Of a stretch of DNA of 64,000 nucleotides, positions 8,099 to 17,540 are shown one piece after another (the first letter of the stretch is position 1; the number at the start of each line of letters is the position of its first letter). The notes beneath the pieces were generated by a model, which did not search any database, had not been told where the DNA came from, and saw only the letters and a list, made by a program, of their open reading frames with translations. This DNA comes from Metabacillus dongyingensis. Lineage in GTDB: Bacteria; Bacillota; Bacilli; Bacillales; Bacillaceae. Location: positions 2,420,001-2,484,000 of the forward strand of contig NZ_CP082944.1 of assembly GCF_019933155.2 (NCBI RefSeq), read 5' to 3'. A program made the position numbers and the translations under genes.

Positions 8099-8650
8099 AG
8101 TTGGATAATATAAGATCATACTTAATCGAGTTAATGTTTCCCCTGAATTATGATAGGCATGAGGTCTGTCAGCCTTGAATCTGATAAAATCACCATTTCT
8201 TACGGTGTATTCATTGTTATTTACACGTACAGTTAGTTCCCCTTCAAAAACAGTTATGAACTCTTCAGTTCCTTCTCTGTGCGAATCAGCAATTAGGAAA
8301 CCACCTCTTTCTATCTCGACTGAATAAACTTCAAAGCGTTTATCATCTTCAAAGGGAAAGTAGGGATAGACTCGATATTTTCCGTTGTCTTCAGATAATG
8401 TTTGAATTTCACTTCTTAAAACAACTTTTGTATCTGGCTGCGGACTATTTATTAGTGAAGTAAAAGAAACTTTTAATCCATTGGCTATTTTCCAAATAGT
8501 TGTAATCGTAGGGCTCGATTCCCCCCTTTCAATTTGACCTATCATCGTTTTACTTACTCCAGTTAATTCTGCAACCTTTTCAAGACTTAATTTCTTACTT
8601 TCTCTAAAGGCTTTTAAATTTTTTGCAATGATAAGATTTATTTCCTCCAT
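8096..8650 (-). CDS. XRE-family regulator with C-terminal cupin domain
   Basis: 184 residues: an N-terminal helix-turn-helix (residues 8-65; LEKVAELTGVSKTMIGQIER and SSPTITTIWKIANGL) and a C-terminal cupin beta-barrel (about 105-184) ending GDFIRFKADRPHAYHNSG. Regulators of this build usually repress an adjacent transporter and sense an amino acid or polyamine through the cupin. It is divergent from a LysE-family exporter with two inverted repeats between, so control of that exporter is the simple reading. Confidence 0.88.
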   Translation of the reverse strand: MEEINLIIAKNLKAFRESKKLSLEKVAELTGVSKTMIGQIERGESSPTITTIWKIANGLKVSFTSLINSPQPDTKVVLRSEIQTLSEDNGKYRVYPYFPFEDDKRFEVYSVEIERGGFLIADSHREGTEEFITVFEGELTVRVNNNEYTVRNGDFIRFKADRPHAYHNSGETLTRLSMILYYPT

Positions 8651-8667
8651 AAATACACTCCTCGTTT

Positions 8668-8734
8668 ACAATATAACGTCCGTATTGTACAATAAAAAGT
8701 AAATCGTTATAATGTCCATTTTAGTCATTATAAC
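8668..8734. promoter_or_regulatory. Two inverted repeats between regulator and exporter
   Basis: ACAATA (8668-8673) with TATTGT (8683-8688), and GTTATAATG (8706-8714) with CATTATAAC (8726-8734). Both lie where the divergent promoters must be and are candidate XRE-cupin operators. Confidence 0.55.
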
Positions 8735-8758
8735 ATACATCACAGAGGGGGAGCCAAT

Positions 8759-9343
8759 ATGCCTTTATTATCGTTTTTGCTATATGTTTTTGTTACAAGT
8801 TTTACACCAGGTCCCAATAATATTATGGCAATGTTATTTGCTAACAAATACGGGTTAAAAAAGACAATCAGATTTTGTTTAGGAGTTGGTGCAGGATTCT
8901 TTGTAATAATGTTATTGTGTAGCTATTTTAATCTTTTGCTTGAAAATTTCATTCCACAAATTGAATTTATAATGACTACCCTAGGTGCAATCTATATGTT
9001 GTATCTGGCCATGAAAATTATTACCGGTAAAAATAATGCTAAAGACAATGATGGGGACAAGAATAACAGTTTTTTAACAGGTATGCTTTTACAATTCATA
9101 AATCCGAAAGGTATTTTATATGGCATAACTGCAATTTCAACCTTCATCCTTCCATATCACAGTTCAAATTTCAGCTTACTATTTTATTCATTATTTCTAG
9201 CTTTTGTTGGTTTTATGAGTACTTTCTGTTGGAGTGTGTTTGGTTCAATTTTTCAAACGTTTTTATCAAAGTATAGAAGTCAGTTTAATGTAATTATGGC
9301 TTTGTTATTAGTGTATAGTGCAATTTCGATTCTTGTAGAATAA
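8759..9343 (+). CDS. LysE-family amino acid exporter
   Basis: A 194-residue membrane protein with about six helices and the family motif FTPGPNNIMAM at residues 15-25. LysE/RhtB proteins export amino acids or related compounds. The start has GAGGGGGAG upstream. It is divergent from an XRE-cupin regulator, a common arrangement in Bacillaceae. Substrate unknown. Confidence 0.88.
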   Translation: MPLLSFLLYVFVTSFTPGPNNIMAMLFANKYGLKKTIRFCLGVGAGFFVIMLLCSYFNLLLENFIPQIEFIMTTLGAIYMLYLAMKIITGKNNAKDNDGDKNNSFLTGMLLQFINPKGILYGITAISTFILPYHSSNFSLLFYSLFLAFVGFMSTFCWSVFGSIFQTFLSKYRSQFNVIMALLLVYSAISILVE

Positions 9344-9420
9344 AACAGGTTTCTTGTTAACGGAGGCTATAGTTTAATAAGCACAAGCCGGCTTCAACAG
9401 CCTTAAATAGTATTATTTAT

Positions 9421-9512
9421 CTCAACAATCGAGCGCAATTCACAAATAGTGGATCGTGTCCTTTATTCCACAATCGGGGGCGATTGCAGCATAGAGTGTT
9501 TGCCCTTTGACT
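9421..9512. repeat. Intergenic repeat copies 5 and 6 (head to tail)
   Basis: CTCAACAATCGAGCGCAATT (9421) and CCACAATCGGGGGCGATTGC (9469) each followed about 20 bp later by a GTGTCCTTT or GCCCTTTG arm. This is the clearest pair of the family. Confidence 0.65.
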
Positions 9513-9568
9513 ATTAGCTAATAGGATAGTTTAGTTTAGGAAGCAACTATCCTAAGAAGATAAATGAG

Positions 9569-10066
9569 GTGTTTTACATAGAAAAATTACCAGTTAAGAC
9601 TATTAAGAAGATTGAAGAGGACATTAAGAAAAATGATTTAGGCAAAGCAAGGGATAGACTACACGGGTTAATTTCAACTTACCCAAATGAGTTAGAGCTC
9701 CGCAGAAAGTTGGGGGACATCTATTTCACATTAAAATATCCATCAATGGCAGGTCGCTACTGGTATTTAGAAAAGAATAAAACACCGGAAATGATCCAAG
9801 CTTGTATTCAATTTGAAAAAACTATGGGAAATGATCCTTTCCTTATAGCAAGAGCTTTAAAATTTAAAGGTGACAATGAAATTTTAAAAAACCTGGAATT
9901 AGATCAGGTAATTTCACCTGTACAAGATAAAGTGAAAGAAAAACTGCAGGAAGAACCTGACGATTCATTGTATGATAAATTATTTGTTATTGGTTGCTTT
10001 TCGATAATAATATTAACAATTCTCTTTGCAATAATAGGAGTATACTCACTCTTTAATTGGCTTTGA
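9569..10066 (+). CDS. DUF6584-like protein with C-terminal membrane helix
   Basis: 165 residues. The soluble part resembles the DUF6584 family: GKARDRLHGLISTYPNELELRRKLGD, then YPSMAGRYWYLE at about residue 57. A hydrophobic helix at 140-162 ends the protein, so it is probably tail-anchored. The GTG start at 9569 overlaps GAGGTG and is not certain. Function unknown; family members occur as single genes in many Firmicutes. Confidence 0.6.
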   Translation: MFYIEKLPVKTIKKIEEDIKKNDLGKARDRLHGLISTYPNELELRRKLGDIYFTLKYPSMAGRYWYLEKNKTPEMIQACIQFEKTMGNDPFLIARALKFKGDNEILKNLELDQVISPVQDKVKEKLQEEPDDSLYDKLFVIGCFSIIILTILFAIIGVYSLFNWL

Positions 10067-10125
10067 TCCAGCAAAAATGGAAAGCTAATCAAAAACTACT
10101 AATGTTTTAATGTAAATCAAATGTT

Positions 10126-10175
10126 ATTCAACAATCGGGGGCGATTGCAGCAAAGTGTAATCGCCATTTGGTAAC
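10126..10175. repeat. Intergenic repeat copy 7
   Basis: TTCAACAATCGGGGGCGATT, then GCAGCAAAGTGTAATCGCCA. Almost the same as copy 6; the CGATTG...CAATCG-type arms can pair. Confidence 0.65.
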
Positions 10176-10246
10176 TTTTAAAATGTTTTTTATGTTTGAT
10201 GGTATAATCTATTTTAAATAAGATCTGCTTTTAATCGGAGGTATAT

Positions 10247-10354
10247 ATTGTTTTAAACGAAGATTTGGAATTCATATTGAGTAAATTTGAGGAACTTGAA
10301 AGTAACGATGTGGAAATAGATGATATTGAAGGCGAGACCATATCAATTCAATAA
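10247..10354 (+). CDS. Possible 35-residue acidic peptide
   Basis: The frame reads VLNEDLEFILSKFEELESND and on, strongly acidic, and ends with TAA 10352-10354. A strong GGAGG (10237-10241) sits 5 bp before ATT (10247) and 8 bp before GTT; there is no ATG, GTG or TTG in frame. A TATAAT promoter-like box lies at 10203-10208. Either a rare ATT start or the remains of a longer gene. Low certainty. Confidence 0.3.
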   Translation: MVLNEDLEFILSKFEELESNDVEIDDIEGETISIQ

Positions 10355-10399
10355 AGTATAAAAGATATATAATGTTTAAATACAATATCAATAATTTTT

Positions 10400-10433
10400 T
10401 GACCCCAAAATTGACCACTTTTTGACCACCAAA
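10400..10433. repeat. Right copy of the TGACCAC array
   Basis: TGACCCC at 10400, TGACCAC at 10412 and 10423, again 12 and 11 bp apart, 100 bp before the duplicated glnA end. Matches the arrays at 117-146 and 3852-3881. Confidence 0.7.
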
Positions 10434-10530
10434 GTATCAACTTTAATATAATTAATAACTCACTAATTTTTCAAAAGTATTGATATAATAAGGTTTTATT
10501 ACCTAATTAAACTTAAAAAACACAAAGTAT

Positions 10531-10587
10531 ATGTTCAGAACTCAAGTTCACCCTTGGGAAAGAGAACAGTATATGTATCAATATTAA
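10531..10587 (+). pseudogene. Duplicated 3' end of glnA (right copy)
   Basis: Reads MFRTQVHPWEREQYMYQY then TAA: the last 18 residues of glutamine synthetase cut off from the rest of the gene. It is followed by a strong terminator and then the native gene order, so it is most likely the original chromosomal end left behind when an element inserted and rebuilt glnA at the left. Confidence 0.85.
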
Positions 10588-10637
10588 TTACACAAAAACC
10601 CTTCAGCAGATGTTGAGGGGTTTTTGTGTAATTAATA
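10582..10637. terminator. Native glnA terminator (bidirectional)
   Basis: Perfect 20 bp arms: TATTAATTACACAAAAACCC at 10582-10601 and its reverse complement at 10618-10637. It separates glnA from the convergent gene at 10660. Confidence 0.95.
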
Positions 10638-10659
10638 TAGAAAAAAGCATCGGCTTTAC

Positions 10660-12117
10660 TCAGTCAAGGTTTTCAGATTTTCCCTTATCAAAATAGTCTT
10701 TAAGCAGTCTTATGATTGCAATCCCGGCAAGTACACTCCCTACAGCAATACCTGATAAAGCTACAACGAGCGAAATATATTCAAAAACAGAATAACCGGC
10801 AAGCTTGCTCCACTCAATTTTCCCCCGCCAGTCTTCAATCACCAGATTCATTCCGTAAATCCCGGAAATAACAGTATAAGTCGTTAAGATCAGCAATAGA
10901 GAATTATGACGTTTACTTGCAAATTTTTCCTGATTTTGATAAAGACTGTCCATCGTGTTTATTACCTCTTTGTAAAGAGTTTCAATTTTAAAGCGATCTT
11001 TCATCAAAACAGAAAGCTCTTGTCCCTCAGTCCGGCTGCTGATTTCAGAAAAAATATATTTGGCGGTAAAATTGGCAATCGATCTGATCAGTTTGTCCAT
11101 TTTATCTTGTTTTTGGTCAATATAGAGCTGTGAATAACTGTATGAAAGCTTTAAAAGGACAATTTTATAAAATAAGTGCAGAATCATATTGTAATATAGC
11201 TGGCCATACATTTCTTCAGCAATGAGTTTTTCATTTTTGCTGTCTCTGCTGATGCATGTAAATGTATGGTCGCTGATAATATGAAAACTATCCGGGGACC
11301 ACCTGTCATAAACATGATCATTTACGTATTTTTCGATGTACTTTTGATTGGTTGCAGAGATGTATGGCTGTTTTTTTTCTTTATATCCATTCATATGTCC
11401 GATTCTGAATAAATCGTTATTTGTTATTTGATTATCAGGAGCAGCCATTAAAAAACTGGATACGAACATTCTTTCATCAATAAAATAAGGAAGGCTGCCC
11501 AGATAAGTTGATTGATCATTCTCGCTTTTTTCTATGAAGGGGACGATGAATGGACAAAGGTCCTGGAAGATAAAATCCTGAGTCTTGTCAAAACGTTTTT
11601 CACCACAATAGAGAACAGTACCTTTTTCTTCTGTAATTGAGGGCTCGAGAACGCGAAAATGATCCATAAAATCCAGTGCATCACTTAAAGAGAAATCTTC
11701 ATTGTTATTGTAAGGGTCTGTTCGAATCGTTACCATTCCGATAGAGAAAGGACAAAGGTAGATATCAATTGAATGAACCTTCAAAGAAAATGAATTGTGT
11801 GCAGTATCAAGTCTGCATTTCAAATTTAAAGGCTTTGAGTAACGGTTTATCGCTTTTTCTTTATATTTGTCAGGGAATAAGATTTGTTCTATGTACGGCA
11901 TAAAATAATGATTCAAACGTTTATGCGGGATATCAATGCTCTCCCCGTAATATTTATTTTGCTGTTTAACATTCTCAATTGAAAAAAATTCAAACCCGTT
12001 GGCTAACAGCTCCTCAATTAACTCCTTAGTGCAGTCCTGAGCCCATGAAAAGGGAAAAATGAATTGGCAATTCGTTCGCAGTATGGTTATTTCATCATGA
12101 ATAATATTGGAATTCAT
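10660..12117 (-). CDS. CorA-like membrane protein
   Basis: 485 residues. The large N-terminal part is soluble and not recognisable by eye; the last 80 residues hold two membrane helices, the first ending in GIYGMNL (Gly422-Met423-Asn424). A GMN motif after the first of two C-terminal helices is the signature of CorA-type Mg2+/divalent-ion channels, though the rest is too diverged to call a classic CorA. It sits between glnA and lexA with its own start and shared terminator. Ion transport is inference from the GMN motif and topology. Confidence 0.6.
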   Translation of the reverse strand: MNSNIIHDEITILRTNCQFIFPFSWAQDCTKELIEELLANGFEFFSIENVKQQNKYYGESIDIPHKRLNHYFMPYIEQILFPDKYKEKAINRYSKPLNLKCRLDTAHNSFSLKVHSIDIYLCPFSIGMVTIRTDPYNNNEDFSLSDALDFMDHFRVLEPSITEEKGTVLYCGEKRFDKTQDFIFQDLCPFIVPFIEKSENDQSTYLGSLPYFIDERMFVSSFLMAAPDNQITNNDLFRIGHMNGYKEKKQPYISATNQKYIEKYVNDHVYDRWSPDSFHIISDHTFTCISRDSKNEKLIAEEMYGQLYYNMILHLFYKIVLLKLSYSYSQLYIDQKQDKMDKLIRSIANFTAKYIFSEISSRTEGQELSVLMKDRFKIETLYKEVINTMDSLYQNQEKFASKRHNSLLLILTTYTVISGIYGMNLVIEDWRGKIEWSKLAGYSVFEYISLVVALSGIAVGSVLAGIAIIRLLKDYFDKGKSENLD

Positions 12118-12183
12118 AGGTTACCTCTTCTAAATTTTATCAATTATTATATATTCCCCTTGTTAAAGAGCATAAAACGCCAA

Positions 12184-12216
12184 AATAAAAATCTTTGCTG
12201 AGCAGCAAAGATTTTT
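12184..12216 (-). terminator. lexA terminator
   Basis: AAAATCTTTGCTG pairs with CAGCAAAGATTTT immediately after (and partly over) the lexA stop, with T/A runs on both sides. Confidence 0.85.
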
Positions 12217-12835
12217 AATGAATATTCCGGTAAACCCCAATGACTTTCCCTAAAATTGAAACATTTCGCAGAATAATAGGATCCATGGTTGAATTTTCAG
12301 GCTGAAGGCGAATGAAGTCTTTTTCTTTAAAGAAACGTTTTACTGTTGCTTCATCATCTTCTGTCATGGCAACTACGATATCTCCGTTATTTGCTGTTTT
12401 TTGCTGTTTAACAATTACCATATCCCCGTCCAGAATTCCAGCTTCTATCATACTGTCTCCCATAATCTCGAGCATGAATACTTGATCATCTGCTGCTGCA
12501 AACGTATCAGGAAGCGGAAAATATTCCTCAACATTTTCGATGGCTGTTATAGGGGAACCCGCTGTAACCTTACCGATAATCGGAACATTTATAACATTTG
12601 ATCTTGGAATATGTGAAGTCTCTTCTTCTAAAATTTCAATGGCTCTGGGCTTAGTTGGATCGCGTCTGATTAGTCCCTTGCTCTCTAGCCTGGCCAGGTG
12701 GCCGTGGACAGTTGAACTAGAAGCAAGGCCGACAGCTTCGCCAATTTCGCGAACAGAAGGCGGATAACCTTTTTTCTGAACTTCTAATTTGATGAAGTTT
12801 AAGATATCCTGCTGTCTTTTTGATAATTTTGTCAT
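12215..12835 (-). CDS. lexA: SOS repressor LexA (DinR)
   Basis: 206 residues, the normal length. Winged helix-turn-helix at 28-65 ([20 protein letters not shown]), self-cleavage site Ala92-Gly93 in VTAGSP, catalytic Ser128 (GDSM) and Lys166 (ATVKRF). RecA filaments trigger self-cleavage and release of SOS genes. ATG 12835 is chosen over the in-frame GTG at 12844 because the latter is part of the GAGGTG ribosome site and MTKLSKRQ is the family N-terminus. Three SOS boxes lie in the region shared with yneA, consistent with autoregulation. Confidence 0.97.
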   Translation of the reverse strand: MTKLSKRQQDILNFIKLEVQKKGYPPSVREIGEAVGLASSSTVHGHLARLESKGLIRRDPTKPRAIEILEEETSHIPRSNVINVPIIGKVTAGSPITAIENVEEYFPLPDTFAAADDQVFMLEIMGDSMIEAGILDGDMVIVKQQKTANNGDIVVAMTEDDEATVKRFFKEKDFIRLQPENSTMDPIILRNVSILGKVIGVYRNIH

Positions 12836-12893
12836 CTTATGCACCTCGCGTCCTGTAATTTATGTTGATTATAGCATGTTTTTCCTGTGCATA

Positions 12894-12976
12894 CAAACAT
12901 AAGTTCGAAAAAATCCGTTGACAGAAACGTTTGTTCGCATTATACTAAAAATATCAAAAGTGCGAACAAACATTCT
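12894..12976. promoter_or_regulatory. Three LexA (SOS) boxes
   Basis: Against the Bacillus consensus CGAAC-N4-GTTCG: CAAAC-ATAA-GTTCG at 12894-12907 (9 of 10), GAAAC-GTTT-GTTCG at 12924-12937 (8 of 10) and CGAAC-AAAC-ATTCT at 12963-12976 (8 of 10). B. subtilis also has several boxes between lexA and yneA. Confidence 0.85.
12918..12946 (+). promoter_or_regulatory. SOS promoter of yneA
   Basis: TTGACA at 12918-12923, 17 bp spacer, TATACT at 12941-12946. The second LexA box fills the spacer, so LexA binding would exclude RNA polymerase. Confidence 0.9.
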
Positions 12977-12993
12977 ATTTCGAGGTGGGGATT

Positions 12994-13972
<979 letters not shown>

Positions 13973-14039
13973 GTTGTCTTTTACAGTCATTTTTAGTACG
14001 ATAGCATAGTGAATCTATCTACAAAAAGGAGTTACCATT

Positions 14040-14270
14040 ATGCTTTCAAAAGAAAAAATGGCTAGAATCAATGAACTTTCAAAAAAGGCTAAATCAAGCG
14101 CTTTGTCACCTGAAGAACTAAAAGAACAGCAAAGCCTGAGACAGGAATACCTGCAGGTGTTTCGCGGTTCCATGAAAAATACATTAAAAGGCGTTACGAT
14201 CCTCGACCCAAACGGTACGGATGTAACACCTCAAAAACTAAAAGATGAGAAGAAGCGAAACCTTCATTAA
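14040..14270 (+). CDS. ynzC: DUF896 protein YnzC
   Basis: 76 residues, a short helical DUF896 protein (ARINELSKKAKSSALSPEEL at the start, then FRGSMKNTLKGVTILDPNG). A AAAAAGGAGT ribosome site is 8 bp upstream. Last gene of the SOS-linked group in B. subtilis. Molecular role unknown; the protein folds as a small helical hairpin. Confidence 0.92.
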   Translation: MLSKEKMARINELSKKAKSSALSPEELKEQQSLRQEYLQVFRGSMKNTLKGVTILDPNGTDVTPQKLKDEKKRNLH

Positions 14271-14310
14271 TAAAAGGAATACGTCAATTTGTGATGTATT
14301 CCTTTTCAAT
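14270..14310 (+). terminator. Terminator after ynzC
   Basis: AAAAGGAATACGTC pairs with GATGTATTCCTTTT across a short loop. Confidence 0.85.
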
Positions 14311-14445
14311 TTGCACATAATACATTAGAATAGTTTCTTACACATCTTAATGCACTATTACATTTCATTATTAATGGTTGTATCCTAAAGTGTGTACCGC
14401 TATGATAAGAAAGTAGAATGTTATTTATGAAAGGATGATCAAATT

Positions 14446-16452
14446 ATGTCACATTCAATTCAAGACTTATCTATTGCTACGATTCGAACATTATCGATCG
14501 ATGCAATCGAGAAAGCAAATTCAGGACATCCTGGAATGCCTATGGGGGCAGCTCCAATGGCTTACTCGCTTTGGACACAATTTATGAATCATAATCCTAA
14601 AAACCCTGAATGGTTTAACCGTGATCGTTTTGTATTATCAGCTGGCCATGGATCTATGCTGCTGTATAGTCTGCTTCATTTGTCAGGCTATGATCTATCT
14701 ATGGAAGATCTTAAATCTTTCAGACAGTGGGGAAGCAAAACTCCAGGTCACCCTGAATTCCATCACACAGCTGGTGTAGATGCAACTACAGGTCCATTAG
14801 GCCAGGGAATCGGCATGGCTGTTGGAATGGCCATGGCAGAGCGCCATCTTGCACATACATACAATAAAGAATCATATCCTGTAGTAGATCATTACACATA
14901 CGCTATTTGCGGAGATGGCGACTTAATGGAGGGTATCTCTTCTGAAGCAGCTTCTCTTGCAGGTCACCTGAAGCTTGGCAAATTAGTCGTTTTATATGAT
15001 TCAAATGATATTTCTCTTGATGGCGACTTAGATCGATCATTCTCTGAAAATGTTGAAGATCGATTCAAATCTATCGGATGGCAGGTCATCCGTGTTGAAG
15101 ACGGCAATAATATAGAAGAGATTTCTAAAGCAATCGAAGCCGCTAAAAAAGATGAAACTCGTCCAACGTTAATTGAAGTGAAAACAACAATCGGCTATGG
15201 CTCTCCAAATATGTCCGGAAAGTCTGACGTACATGGCAAGCCGCTTGGGATTGACGAAATTAAATTAACAAAAGAAGCTTATGCTTGGACATTTGAAGAA
15301 GACTTTTATGTTCCAGAAGAAGTTTATGCTCATTTCAAGGAATCTGCTGAACAATTCGGAAATAAGAAAGAGCAGGCATGGAATGATCTTTTCGAAAGTT
15401 ATAAAAAAGAATACCCAGAGCTTGCAAAACAGCTGAACGCAGGAATCAGTGGCGAATTGCTTGAAAACTGGGACGAGGCAGTGCCTGTGTATGAAGAGGG
15501 AAAAGCACTTGCATCACGTGCATCCTCAGGTGAGGTATTAAATGCACTGGCAAAAAATATTCCTTATATCTTTGGAGGATCAGCTGATTTAGCGGGTTCT
15601 AACAATACATCCATTAAAGGAGCTGCTGATTTCACAGCAGAGGATTACAGCGGCCGCAATATTTGGTTTGGGGTACGTGAATTCGCAATGGGTGCTGCAT
15701 TAAATGGTATGGCTTTGCATGGCGGCTTGAGAGTATATGGAGGAACATTCTTTGTATTCTCTGATTACCTTCGTCCGGCAATCCGTTTAGCTGCACTTAT
15801 GGGACTTCCTGTAACGTATGTATTTACACATGACAGCATTGCTGTTGGGGAAGATGGACCAACCCATGAGCCGATTGAACAGCTTCCATCGCTTCGTGCA
15901 ATGCCTAATTTATCCGTAATCCGCCCGGCAGATGGCAATGAGACTGCTGCAGCATGGCGCATTGCCATAGAGTCAGAAACGTCACCAACTGCACTTGTCC
16001 TGACTAGACAAAACTTAAAAACAATTAAAGGTACTTCTGAAACAGCTTATGAGGGCGTTTCTAAGGGAGCTTACACGATCTCAGCAAGCAAAAAAGAAAC
16101 AGCAGATGCTTTGTTATTAGCTACAGGATCTGAAGTTGGCCTTGCGGTTGAAGCTCAGGATGCCCTGCTTAAAGAAGGTATAGATGTTGCTGTTGTCAGC
16201 ATGCCATCATGGAACCGATTTGAAAGTCAATCAAAAGAGTACCGTGAATCCGTTCTTCCTAAGACTGTTAAAAAACGTCTTGCGATTGAAATGGCAGCTC
16301 CTCTGGGCTGGGAACGCTATACTGGGGATGAGGGCGATGTTCTTGCGATTAACCAGTTTGGCGCATCTGCACCTGGAGATAAAATTATGAAAGAGTATGG
16401 CTTTACTGTTGAAAACGTAATGGCGAGAGTAAAAGCGCTGCTTGAACAATAA
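14446..16452 (+). CDS. tkt: Transketolase
   Basis: 668 residues, full length. Thiamine diphosphate binding is shown by [14 protein letters not shown] (about 155-168) ending in NDIS, and the C-terminal half has the glutamate-containing [14 protein letters not shown] motif. Transfers two-carbon ketol units between pentose-phosphate and glycolytic sugars. Start with AAAGGATGATCAAATT upstream. Position after ynzC matches B. subtilis. Ends with a strong terminator. Confidence 0.97.
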   Translation: MSHSIQDLSIATIRTLSIDAIEKANSGHPGMPMGAAPMAYSLWTQFMNHNPKNPEWFNRDRFVLSAGHGSMLLYSLLHLSGYDLSMEDLKSFRQWGSKTPGHPEFHHTAGVDATTGPLGQGIGMAVGMAMAERHLAHTYNKESYPVVDHYTYAICGDGDLMEGISSEAASLAGHLKLGKLVVLYDSNDISLDGDLDRSFSENVEDRFKSIGWQVIRVEDGNNIEEISKAIEAAKKDETRPTLIEVKTTIGYGSPNMSGKSDVHGKPLGIDEIKLTKEAYAWTFEEDFYVPEEVYAHFKESAEQFGNKKEQAWNDLFESYKKEYPELAKQLNAGISGELLENWDEAVPVYEEGKALASRASSGEVLNALAKNIPYIFGGSADLAGSNNTSIKGAADFTAEDYSGRNIWFGVREFAMGAALNGMALHGGLRVYGGTFFVFSDYLRPAIRLAALMGLPVTYVFTHDSIAVGEDGPTHEPIEQLPSLRAMPNLSVIRPADGNETAAAWRIAIESETSPTALVLTRQNLKTIKGTSETAYEGVSKGAYTISASKKETADALLLATGSEVGLAVEAQDALLKEGIDVAVVSMPSWNRFESQSKEYRESVLPKTVKKRLAIEMAAPLGWERYTGDEGDVLAINQFGASAPGDKIMKEYGFTVENVMARVKALLEQ

Positions 16453-16453
16453 T

Positions 16454-16500
16454 CACCTCTGAGAGAGAACGATTTTGATCGTTCTCTCTTTTTCGACAAA
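16454..16500 (+). terminator. tkt terminator
   Basis: GAGAGAGAACGATTTTG pairs with GATCGTTCTCTC, then TTTTTC. Confidence 0.95.
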
Positions 16501-16524
16501 AAAAGTGAAGCATTTCTCTGTTGT

Positions 16525-16559
16525 TTAGACAAATTTCTAATACCCTATTCCATTATAAT
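16525..16559 (+). promoter_or_regulatory. Spo0A-box-like site and -10 of sirA
   Basis: TTAGACAAA at 16525-16533 is the reverse complement of TTTGTCTAA, close to the Spo0A box TTTGTCGAA. TATAAT follows at 16554-16559, and there is no good -35, as at many Spo0A-activated promoters. In B. subtilis sirA is induced by Spo0A-P. Confidence 0.6.
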
Positions 16560-16592
16560 TGACGATAACAGTTATTTCGGAGGGGTGGAAGA

Positions 16593-17039
16593 ATGAGGCA
16601 CTATTATGTCTATTTAATAGAAGAGGAATTTGCGAACCACTTTTTTGGCCGAGAAGCGAAACTGTTCCATCTTTTTCAGGAATATCTTCGGACGAGCCCT
16701 GAGCAGCTGGAATTTTATCACTTATACAAACAAATCAGATATGTAACTAAATCAATTTCAGCTGATTCAATTGATAATATGATTGAATCCAGTTTAATGA
16801 ACCAATACAATTATGCTCATACTGAAGGTTATCATCGAATCGTCAGCGAATCAAAGCAGGGGAATGCTATGCTGCAAGTAAGGGATCAATATATAGAAGT
16901 CACATCTATTGGAAGTTTTGATATGGAAGCGATCTTTTTTGAAATACTGAGAAAATTTGACTCCTGTTTTTTAGCTATGGATTTTGAAGCAAAACGATAT
17001 GGCTGGCTAAAACCGATAAAAGAAAGAAAATTTGTCTAA
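16593..17039 (+). CDS. sirA: Sporulation inhibitor of replication SirA (YneE)
   Basis: 148 residues matching the SirA family (MRHYYVYLIEEEFANHFFGR at the N-terminus, DFEAKRYGWLKP near the end). SirA binds domain I of DnaA at the start of sporulation and blocks new rounds of replication, keeping the cell at two chromosomes. The GGAGGGGTGG ribosome site is strong. Its neighbours tkt and yneF are as in B. subtilis. Confidence 0.92.
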   Translation: MRHYYVYLIEEEFANHFFGREAKLFHLFQEYLRTSPEQLEFYHLYKQIRYVTKSISADSIDNMIESSLMNQYNYAHTEGYHRIVSESKQGNAMLQVRDQYIEVTSIGSFDMEAIFFEILRKFDSCFLAMDFEAKRYGWLKPIKERKFV

Positions 17040-17124
17040 AAAGGCAGAAATTATGGAGTATTTGTTGTATAATATCCTATGGTTTAGTACACTGTAAAAT
17101 AGACAACATGAAGGAGGAAATACG

Positions 17125-17346
17125 ATGGATCTGTGGGTAGTCATTCTAGTAGGCGTTCTGGCATTACTTGCTGGAGTAGCACTAGGATTTTTCATTGCTC
17201 GCCAGTATATGATGAGTTACTTAAAGAAAAATCCGCCAATTAACGAGCAAATGTTAAAAATGATGATGATGCAAATGGGAATGAAACCATCCCAAAAGAA
17301 AATCAATCAAATGATGAAAATGATGAACAATCAAGGTGCGAAGTAA
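17125..17346 (+). CDS. yneF: YneF membrane protein; 3' end is an integration site
   Basis: 73 residues: one N-terminal membrane helix (3-23) and a cytoplasmic Met/Lys-rich tail ([20 protein letters not shown]), UPF0154 family. Function unknown but conserved in Bacilli. Bases 17253-17335 are repeated exactly at 43459-43541, where the reading would end NNQAK; here it ends NNQGAK. So the last three codons were supplied by the inserted element, and the gene stays intact. The original terminator of yneF appears to be at 45435-45464. Confidence 0.93.
   Translation: MDLWVVILVGVLALLAGVALGFFIARQYMMSYLKKNPPINEQMLKMMMMQMGMKPSQKKINQMMKMMNNQGAK
17253..17335. repeat. attL: 83 bp direct repeat in the yneF 3' end
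   Basis: Exactly identical to 43459-43541 (offset 26206). Lies 205 bp before a tyrosine recombinase gene, the usual place for attL. Confidence 0.92.
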
Positions 17347-17491
17347 AACACCCTTCAACCCTTGCTACATAAGGATTTACCATTTGGTTAAAAGTGATGA
17401 AAAGATAAAACCTGCTTTAACTTATGTTGTAGAGTGAATCTTTCATCAGATATTTCTTTATTTTTGCTTTATCTTTCATAAAACTAATCTG

Positions 17492-17540
17492 AAACCACTT
17501 TTTCTGATGGAAACTAAACCAGAGGAAGGTGGTTTTTTGT
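17492..17540 (+). terminator. Hairpin over the integrase ribosome site
   Basis: AAACCAC at 17492-17498 pairs with GTGGTTT at 17529-17535, and the stem continues through TTTTTCTG / CAGAGGAAG with G-U pairs. A T run follows. The right arm includes the ribosome site GAGGAAGG. The structure is kept, with a compensatory change, in the integrase remnant at 43687-43727. Confidence 0.7.

Larger units (their letters stand above)
44..10587. mobile_element. Integrated accessory region in the 3' end of glnA
   Basis: Bases 1-44 recur at 10545-10588 with one mismatch; the repeat is the 3' end of glnA. The DNA between the copies is accessory in character: two broken genes, several regulator/transporter pairs, and many intergenic repeats. 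A 101 bp block at 65-165 recurs at 3802-3900, which suggests two elements in tandem (about 44-3800 and 3800-10545). No integrase gene is present, so the element is probably fixed or lost its recombinase. That the repeat is an attachment site is inference from the duplicated gene end. Confidence 0.65.
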
